Positions 61,443 to 64,000 of a DNA stretch of 64,000 bases are shown in pieces. Below the pieces are notes generated by a model that saw nothing but the letters and a program-made list of their open reading frames with translations, was not told the DNA's origin and made no database searches. How positions within the stretch are numbered: the first letter of the stretch is position 1; every line of letters begins with the position of its first letter. The translations under genes were made by a program, and so were the position numbers. Origin of the DNA: Oscheius sp. JU75 (Eukaryota > Nematoda > Chromadorea > Rhabditida > Rhabditidae); assembly GCA_037178855.1 (NCBI GenBank), contig JASJZC010000007.1, positions 7,006,001-7,070,000 on the forward strand, written 5' to 3'.

Positions 61443-64000
61443 AAGAGAGAGTACCTATTTGCGGTCGCTTTCTAGGAGGAACACATGGCGCCACCGAACA
61501 TTTCGTGTTTTCGCCGTGCAACAGGCGGTGACCCCTTTTCCGCCCGTTTGGCCAAACTCTTAACTTGTTTTGCCACCAGCCATTTCCTCAACGAATCATC
61601 TCACAGTAGATATCCCCCATTCTCTAAATTGGCAATGCCCCATTTCACAGTTGCGTGCTAAGTGCGAGGGGGATTTTAGACTTTTCATGGACGCATCTGA
61701 CCTTCACCGCGGGTTGCACGCTTATTCAGTAACAGTTCGAATTGGTCAGCATCGATCTGCAGCAAATCCTCAATCTTACAAAAGGCGGTACGTCGGCAGA
61801 AAAACAAGGGCAAACGCAGCTGTTTAGATAACTATCCTCTGCATTTCCGGCTACCGTTGAACGAGGCGATACTGTTCCTTTTCTTCGTTTTGTATGTTGA
61901 TTCAAGAGTTATCCATGGTTCGGTCTAATCTAGCCATCGCTTGACGCTCAAGGTTTACGATCTCAGCCTAGATGGCGGTAGACACCTTTACACTAAGACA
62001 GGTCAATTGTTGATTTGCTAACGAGCTCCTAGTCCTCCTTTACTCATCTCTTTCCCATATTTTTGCATACGAATGCGCCGAATATCGATTCCAATCAAAA
62101 GATCATGCTGCGTGGCGAATGACTCTCCAACACCAGCCCCCAGCACAAGCGTATCTGCTCTGCCCCTAGTCTCAGTAAGAGCTCAAACGCATCTCTCTGT
62201 CGGTCCTTCACCGTTCCATCTAACTGGTCAACGGCGATTACTACCCCTCTCTGGTGACGTACCGGAACTGGATTCATCTCCTGCTTACAAGCACCAAGTC
62301 GGTTTTCTAAGCGCCAGCTTTCCCCTCGAGCTCTAAAGCCATCTGCTCAAACATAAGAAGACTGTGACCCAATGTAATCCAGAGACTAATTGTTATTTAA
62401 CCGTGCCCTTTAGAGCTGCCAATAACCATTAGCATACAGAGCGCTCATCCCAACCAGTCTTCTGTTCCTTCTTCTCTCTGAACGGCAGTCCTTTCACTGG
62501 AGTATCCACTCCACATACGGTTTGTCGGATGTATGATCGGCAGAACGCGCTCGCGACCGTCCCTCGCACTCTCAATTCCCGCCATTTCAAAAAATTTTCG
62601 CAAATGTTTCGATTCGGCGGCTTTTTTCACATCATAATTCGACATGGTTCTGAACTTGTGGGCCCCGTCTAGTATGAGTTATTGCCGCGGTCAATTATAA
62701 GACGGGCAAGGTCGACTGCGCGAAATCCTTAGTATTTGTGCCTCTTGAGTCTCCGCTGCACCTCCTCCCAACATCAAACTCTTATTGGTTTGATCATTTG
62801 AAAGATTACTCAAGAGCCAGTCTCGATGCGTACTTGTGCTCTGTGCCAAACCACAAATTTTGACTTTCGAAATGCGAACATTAGCATGAAAAACAAGCAG
62901 ATCATTGTCTGGCTCGCGTGACACGCAAATAAGTTCCCAGAATTTCGAGAGATAACAAAAACACATGAATGGGTAAGTGGTAAATAGTACCGCGTGTTCC
63001 AAGGTCAATTCAATCCTCTTGGTGTCATCTTCCGAGTCTAGTTACTCGCTCTTTTGCTTTTCTCGCACTCGTCCTGTTTTGAGAGCTATATTTGGACAAG
63101 AATCGGAGCTACTGCCGCTGTCGACACCTGAATACACTCGCGACGCCGCTGCTCACTTTTCAGTTGAAGGCTTTCCAATTATCTCAGGTATGCATTGCGT
63201 AGCGTATCTGTATAGCAATCTTCCTCGCCTACCCGTTTTTGGCATGCACGTCACTAATGGCCACGCTAAGTTTGTCTCTACGAATATCTGCTTCAAATTT
63301 GGCGCCAGGTGGTCATCTGTCGTCGTCTAAATGACCAGACCCGCGGGGTCGCTCTATATCTATCTTTCTCACATTCCTGGCCATTTCAATAATCCTCTTC
63401 ACCGGAAGATAAAGATGCAGCTCGTCCTTCAAATTAGAAACTCTACACCTTTTGTTGATTCTATGTGTGTCGCGCGTGCTTGTGCGAAACACACTATCTT
63501 CCTCTCATTCAAAAGCGCGAAAACTAGTACTCATGTCATACATGTTTGCCTGTGTAGTCTGTTCTCTTTGCCGAAAAGCTCCAAATACACGAAGTTCATA
63601 GTTCCCAAAGCACAAGCTCACCCCCACAGAGTCTGTTAGTCGCTTGTTTGCTGAGCTGATCGCAGACTCTGTCTACAGCAGTTCTGTAGTTGTACATTCT
63701 TGTTCTGTCGCCCGTTCCTCCATCTCTTTTTCTCATTTTGAAAAGGGACAATAGCTGAATCATTTGTAATATTTTGCTGAAAACGACAACAATCGAACAT
63801 AAAAACGCCTATCGCTCTCCCACGATTCTCAGATGTGTGGGCACTTTTACGACTTTTGTAAACGATGACTTGTGAAATTTGTTGCAAAACCTTGAAAAGT
63901 CTCAAGTACCGTGTCTTGGTCCAACTATTAATAGACATCCGACATAAACAACGACATCTTATCGTCTTGGTGGGGAGTGGAGGTAACCGCAGCAGCATTC
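61443..64000. other. Terminal stretch, no supported gene
   Basis: Frames at 61570-61827, 62073-62336, 62977-63330 and 63331-63639 (+) and 62691-63008 and 63636-63998 (-) are each closed without motif, signal peptide or splice partners. Any gene running past 64000 cannot be judged. Confidence 0.45.

Overview
The window looks like a stretch of a nematode chromosome, most likely from a rhabditid-type worm. The evidence is mostly very short introns (about 30-60 nt, GT...TTTTCAG), 3' splice-like acceptors directly in front of several start codons (as expected for spliced-leader trans-splicing), and gene content typical of worms: chemoreceptor-type 7TM proteins, an innexin, MIG-18-like repeats with a ShK motif, C-type lectins, and neuropeptide precursors that match C. 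elegans NLP-3 and SNET-1 (elevenin). Species is not determined. All gene models below were built by hand from splice sites, reading-frame continuity and family motifs; no search was run.

Layout. 0.4-9.4 kb (+): one very long, lysine-rich nuclear protein gene, possibly SAP130-like. 9.4-13.4 kb: a 4 kb stretch with no convincing gene. 13.5-15.1 kb (+): a 7TM chemoreceptor with an apparent 2-nt slip. 15.5-17.9 kb (+): a lysosomal heparan-alpha-glucosaminide N-acetyltransferase (HGSNAT) homologue. 18.0-22.8 kb (-): a small membrane protein and a secreted MIG-18-repeat/ShK protein in tight tandem, then a peroxisomal acyl-CoA thioesterase. 23.1-24.5 kb (+): a second 7TM chemoreceptor. 24.6-27.2 kb (-): an organic-cation-type MFS transporter. 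28.1-28.5 kb (+): snet-1/elevenin. 29.5-35.2 kb (-): a large LDLa/mucin-like/EGF/transmembrane receptor with a long basic tail. 36.6-38.0 kb (-): two small genes. 39.4-41.2 kb (+): the NDR kinase sax-1. 41.8-42.4 kb (-): an unknown gene. 44.5-48.2 kb (-): an innexin. 50.9-52.8 kb (-): a divergent G-protein alpha subunit with a dispersed repeat in an intron. 54.2-57.1 kb (+): a membrane-anchored C-type lectin with a long tail. 58.0-58.3 kb (+): nlp-3. 58.9-59.0 kb (+): an orphan lectin exon. 61.0-61.4 kb (+): a four-exon 59-residue micro-gene. The last 2.5 kb shows nothing convincing.

No operon-wide pathway is evident. The common theme is neuronal and sensory: two peptide precursors, two chemoreceptors, a G alpha subunit, an innexin and a neuronal-morphology kinase lie within 45 kb, although the sequence does not show that they act together.
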